A DNA stretch of 8,803 nt from Candidatus Sabulitectum sp. (GTDB lineage: Bacteria > Fermentibacterota > Fermentibacteria > Fermentibacterales > JCC-6): assembly GCA_029934845.1 (NCBI GenBank), contig JAOZLN010000084.1:1-8803 (forward strand), written 5' to 3'. The notes beneath the pieces were generated by a model, which saw nothing but the letters and a program-made list of their open reading frames with translations, searched no databases and was not told the origin of the DNA. Below, one piece after another: positions 5,479-8,803 of this stretch; the first letter of the stretch is position 1, and the number at the start of each line of letters is the position of its first letter. Made by a program: the position numbers and the translations under genes.

Positions 5479-8400
5479 TTGAATTACGCCCCGTTGTTTA
5501 TAAAAGAAAGAATTCGTCAGGGAGAGATCTCCGGTAGTTTCGACGGGGCTGTACTTCTGGCTGATATAAGCGGGTTTACTTCCAGATTCGATAAAATGTC
5601 GGTGATGGGAACAGAGGGAGCAGAGCTTGTATCCAGTGAGGTAAGCAAAACCTTATCTGCAGTTGTTGAAATTTCGACGCGCTTTGGCGGCTTCCCGGTT
5701 TCTTTTGCTGGAGATGCAGTAACTGTTGTTTTCCCGGAAAGTATGAAGGATGCCCAGTCGGCTTGTAAGCTGATAAACGGATTAGGTTCAACTGATGTTC
5801 TTCCACTGAAAAGCTATGTTGGTAAAGGTCATATTGTCTGGGACGCCATTCCAATGAATGGTTGGACTTTTTACAGCTTTCAGGGCTCCGCAGTAAGACA
5901 TGCTGCCATGTCAGACCAGGACTGTTCTGGAAAACAGTCTGTTCTTTTCAGTGGAGATGACGAATCCACTCCATTTTCATCCATAGAACAGCCGACAGAA
6001 TGTTTCATTCCGCCAGATCTGTTTACTCACACTGCAGTTAATGAATTCAGGCAGGTGACCAGCATATTCCTTTCCATGGAGAACCGTAGAGGAAGCAATT
6101 GCCCCAGAAGTTTCCAGGAACTTGTTCTTGAAATTGCAGAAGAACTCGGTGGTTTCGTCTCAGGTCTGGAGGCAGGGCAAGACGACTACCACATTCTGGT
6201 AGTGTTTGGAGCACCAGTTTCAAGGGAGGACGATTACAACCGGGCTGACCTTCTGCTCCAACAGGTGTTTTTCAGGGCAAATGGCAGGGTAAAAGCAGGA
6301 GTAGCAAATGGTCTTGTTTTCAGTGGTTTGTTGAAAACATCCCTGCTGGAGTCATATACAGTTCTTGGCCCTTCGGTTAACCTTGCGGCTCGCCTGCACA
6401 GTTCTGCCGGTTGGAATTCTGTATACAGTGGACCGGTCTTTAACCGTACTTCTTGTCTTGGTGTTAAGGGAGAGAAGGATATACTTCTAAAAGGGATCTC
6501 TTTTCCAGTAAAGACTAAGATTCTTTCACCCTGGAAAAAAAGAATTGCTGCAGCCGATCCGTTTCCTCCACTTATTGAAAGAGATGAACTTCTGGAGCAA
6601 CTGAAAGTAGAACTGGAACAAAGTAATACCCCAATTCTTCTTACAGGTCCCAACGGCATTGGAAAAACAAGATTAGCCAAAGAGTTAAGTGATAAAATGG
6701 AAGATGTTTCCGTACTCTCCATCCTGTTTGAAAGATCATCCGGAGGAAGCTCCAATGTCTATTCCAGATGGCTTGGTGAGTGGATGGGTTTCGATCCAGC
6801 TGCTGGCGGTCTTACTGCTTTTCGTGAGAAGCTTTATGGTTTCATTGATGAACTGGATGAATTGAACAGCCCTGCTGCCCACGCCGTGTCAGATGAACTT
6901 CTGCGTGCTGAATCAGTACTTGCCGCTATGGTTGGTCTTCACTGGGAGAGGTCTCTTTACCAGGGGCTGGATCCAAGGGGCAGGCTTCAGAACACTGTTA
7001 CTGTGACCTCTGCATTTATCAGAGGCCACTGTCTGCTGGGTAAAACAGTTCTGATCTTTGATGATATTCAGTGGATGGATCCTGACTCGGTTGCATTCTT
7101 TGCTGCAGTGCTGGAAGAGCTTGGCACAGAAAGGCCATCTGTGCTTCTTCTGGCAAGACCGGGTCAGAATTTGATAACGCAGGAGCTTGGTTTGACACCT
7201 GTTAAGAAGAAACTGTCTCCGTTATCAAGATCAGGCTGCAGAAGTTTCCTGGAGTGGAGTCAGGATACTGAACCTTCAGAAAAACTGCTTGACTGGTTTC
7301 ACCGGAGAACTGAAGGAATTCCCTTCTTTATGGAGCAGTACGCTCTTATGCTTACTTCTTCGGGTGAGATCCCTGACGAAGAGAGTTTTCCAGGAAACAT
7401 ACACGCTCTGCTTGTTGCCAGACTTGATAGACTTAAACCGATGCTTAGAGAAGCAGTTCTGGCAGCCAGTGTACTTGGCAGAGTTTTTGATCCCCGTATT
7501 CTTAAGAACCTTACTTCGGATCAAAACATAAAAGAAGCTCTTGACAAGGGTGTTGCGGACAGGGTCTGGGAGCCCACCGCGGATGGATTGTTCAGCTTCA
7601 TTCATATTCTTCTGCGGGAAACTGCCTACAATCTTCAGATTCATTCAGAGCGTAGAAAGCTTCATACCAGGGCAGCGAAAGAGATGATGGTGCTGTGGGG
7701 TTCCATTCCAGAGAAGGCACTTGGTATTGCCTACCATCTTGAGCAGTCTGACTCTATTGAGGAATCATCGATCTGGTTCATGAAGGCTGGTGTCTTCTCA
7801 TTCTCCAGAAGCCTTAGCACTGCCTGTCATGAACAGATGCAAAAGGTACTCTCATTAACCAGCGATATTTCTGTAAGGCTTGATGCCTACAAAATGATCT
7901 ATGATCTTCATGCTCTTGCCGGTGACTGGAACAAGGCAGAGGAAGCAATTAACCTTGCTGCTTCTGAAGATCTGTCACCGGAAAACCAGGCAAGACTACA
8001 GATGATGCGGGTTAATCTTGCCACCAACATAGGCAAGCCACAGGAAGCCCTGGAGCTGCTTGAAAGTATTGGAGAATCTCATTCTGGGTTGAAGCCGGAT
8101 ATTCTCATTCATCGGGGACGCATACTAATGCTTCAAGCAAGAACCGAGGAGGCAATGAAATTTCTCCTGGAAGTATACGATGAGCTGAAGGATGGATCTT
8201 CTGAAGAAAAACTTGTTGCTGTAAAGGCGCTGGGTAACGCTTCAGGATGTATGTTGCGGCTAGGTAGGCGGCTGGAAGCCGAGAAACCTCTCAAGCAGGT
8301 TCTGGCTTTTGCCGAGGAAACGGGAAACCTGGTAATGGAGACTCTTGCTGTGGGCAATCTTGCACTTGTTTACAAATACTTGCCAGGCAGACAAAATGAT

Positions 8401-8803
8401 GCAGTAAGAATGACAAGAAAACACCTGGAACTTGCAAGAAGAACAGGAAGTCGTGTTCTGGAACTGCAGGCATTAGGAAACCTGGGTACGGTCCTGGAAA
8501 GAGAGGCGTCTTCTCCGGAAGTCTTTCTTCTTCTTGAGAGTGCTGTAGAACTAGCCAGAAAGTACGGAGGCAATGAGGCACTTTCCATATCACTTGCGAA
8601 TCTGGGCAGGGCTTATCAGAGAGTCGGGAAATCAGAACAGGCTCTGAAGTCTTTGCGAATGGCTCTGCAAATCTGCAAGGAAGAAGGAATGCGAATTCAT
8701 CAGGCGGATTATGCTTATGAGATTGTACATGTTCTGATGAATATTGGCTTGCTGAGCCAGGCACAGGATCTTATAACAGAAATAGATGGGTGGCAGGTGC
8801 CGA
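5479..8803 (+). CDS. sAC-like tandem nucleotidyl cyclase-ATPase-TPR protein, 3'-truncated by window edge
   Basis: One frame runs 1108 codons from TTG 5479 without a stop to the window edge, so the C-terminus is missing. A first class III cyclase domain (about residues 20-155) contains LLADISGFT with metal Asp29, the GAELV helix, and FAGDAV with metal Asp79. A second (about 190-330) contains VFGAP, GVANGLVFSG and YTVLGPSVNLAARL, with Thr294, Asn301 and Arg305 in the sAC spacing (7 and 4 residues). An AAA_16/STAND-type ATPase follows: Walker A GPNGIGKT (390-397), Walker B VLIFDDIQWMD (524-534), the EGIPFFME motif (613-619), ARLDRL (647-652) and the FIHILLRETAY helix (707-717). From about 740 onward the protein is helical with TPR-like units, clearest at NLGRAYQRVGKSEQAL (1041-1056). 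This is the domain order of mammalian ADCY10. Presumed role: cytoplasmic synthesis of cAMP or another cyclic nucleotide, gated by the ATPase/TPR part. However, the residue equivalent to the adenine-binding Lys95 of sAC appears to be Ser75, so specificity or activity is uncertain. Confidence 0.88.
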   Translation, partial: MNYAPLFIKERIRQGEISGSFDGAVLLADISGFTSRFDKMSVMGTEGAELVSSEVSKTLSAVVEISTRFGGFPVSFAGDAVTVVFPESMKDAQSACKLINGLGSTDVLPLKSYVGKGHIVWDAIPMNGWTFYSFQGSAVRHAAMSDQDCSGKQSVLFSGDDESTPFSSIEQPTECFIPPDLFTHTAVNEFRQVTSIFLSMENRRGSNCPRSFQELVLEIAEELGGFVSGLEAGQDDYHILVVFGAPVSREDDYNRADLLLQQVFFRANGRVKAGVANGLVFSGLLKTSLLESYTVLGPSVNLAARLHSSAGWNSVYSGPVFNRTSCLGVKGEKDILLKGISFPVKTKILSPWKKRIAAADPFPPLIERDELLEQLKVELEQSNTPILLTGPNGIGKTRLAKELSDKMEDVSVLSILFERSSGGSSNVYSRWLGEWMGFDPAAGGLTAFREKLYGFIDELDELNSPAAHAVSDELLRAESVLAAMVGLHWERSLYQGLDPRGRLQNTVTVTSAFIRGHCLLGKTVLIFDDIQWMDPDSVAFFAAVLEELGTERPSVLLLARPGQNLITQELGLTPVKKKLSPLSRSGCRSFLEWSQDTEPSEKLLDWFHRRTEGIPFFMEQYALMLTSSGEIPDEESFPGNIHALLVARLDRLKPMLREAVLAASVLGRVFDPRILKNLTSDQNIKEALDKGVADRVWEPTADGLFSFIHILLRETAYNLQIHSERRKLHTRAAKEMMVLWGSIPEKALGIAYHLEQSDSIEESSIWFMKAGVFSFSRSLSTACHEQMQKVLSLTSDISVRLDAYKMIYDLHALAGDWNKAEEAINLAASEDLSPENQARLQMMRVNLATNIGKPQEALELLESIGESHSGLKPDILIHRGRILMLQARTEEAMKFLLEVYDELKDGSSEEKLVAVKALGNASGCMLRLGRRLEAEKPLKQVLAFAEETGNLVMETLAVGNLALVYKYLPGRQNDAVRMTRKHLELARRTGSRVLELQALGNLGTVLEREASSPEVFLLLESAVELARKYGGNEALSISLANLGRAYQRVGKSEQALKSLRMALQICKEEGMRIHQADYAYEIVHVLMNIGLLSQAQDLITEIDGWQVP

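Noticed and set aside
6234..6755. Minus-strand open frame of 173 codons inside the cyclase-like gene
   Set aside because: It lies antisense to the C2/P-loop coding region, shows low-complexity Ser/Leu text without any domain, and has no supporting context. The plus-strand frame carries clear motifs throughout.
8133..8764. Minus-strand open frames opposite the TPR-coding region
   Set aside because: They are Ser/Pro/Phe-rich shadow translations of the TPR helices, without a ribosome site or motif.
1..8803. CRISPR, tRNA, rRNA, transposon or phage signals
   Set aside because: I found no regularly spaced direct repeats, cloverleaf-like segments, rRNA-like sequence, transposase motifs or flanking terminal repeats.

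Overview
The window looks like chromosomal DNA from an uncultured Gram-negative-type bacterium of moderate GC content. Two features point this way: a lipoprotein with a clear lipobox and a 6-bladed beta-propeller-type body, and a very large multidomain signalling protein. Such lipoproteins are common in the FCB-type lineages (Fermentibacterota/Aegiribacteria, Gemmatimonadota, Latescibacterota and relatives). That placement is an inference from gene style only; there is no rRNA or other phylogenetic marker here. I see no tRNA, rRNA, CRISPR array, insertion sequence or phage gene.

Layout. (1) Bases 1-1203 (+) hold the 3' part of a gene for a protein of degenerate YD/DxxGN-type repeats, cut by the left edge. 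(2) It converges on a minus-strand block, and a perfect 10-bp GC-rich hairpin (1205-1229) sits between them as a probable bidirectional terminator. (3) The minus-strand block, read right to left, is: an M20 amidohydrolase (5175-4048) overlapping a SAM methyltransferase (4051-3434) through a TTGA stop/start; then a consensus sigma70-type promoter covered by nested inverted repeats (3372-3412) driving a six-helix membrane protein (3352-2795) and an overlapping small winged-helix regulator (2805-2476); then a propeller lipoprotein (2410-1244). (4) A 303-bp divergent intergenic region (5176-5478) carries a candidate promoter and a hairpin. (5) From a TTG start at 5479 to the right edge there is one uninterrupted plus-strand frame of 1108 codons. 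It has tandem class III nucleotidyl cyclase domains, a P-loop ATPase of the AAA_16/STAND type and a TPR tail. This is the domain order of mammalian soluble adenylyl cyclase (sAC/ADCY10).

How the genes relate. The membrane protein and winged-helix regulator look like a self-contained, probably autoregulated operon: the regulator is the second gene, and the dyads overlap the -10 and start site of its own promoter. The amidohydrolase and methyltransferase are translationally coupled, but no pathway can be assigned. The large cyclase-like protein is the most notable item. Its C1 metal-binding aspartates and C2 Thr/Asn/Arg are recognisable, but the C1 lysine that reads adenine in sAC appears to be serine, so its nucleotide specificity or activity is an open question.
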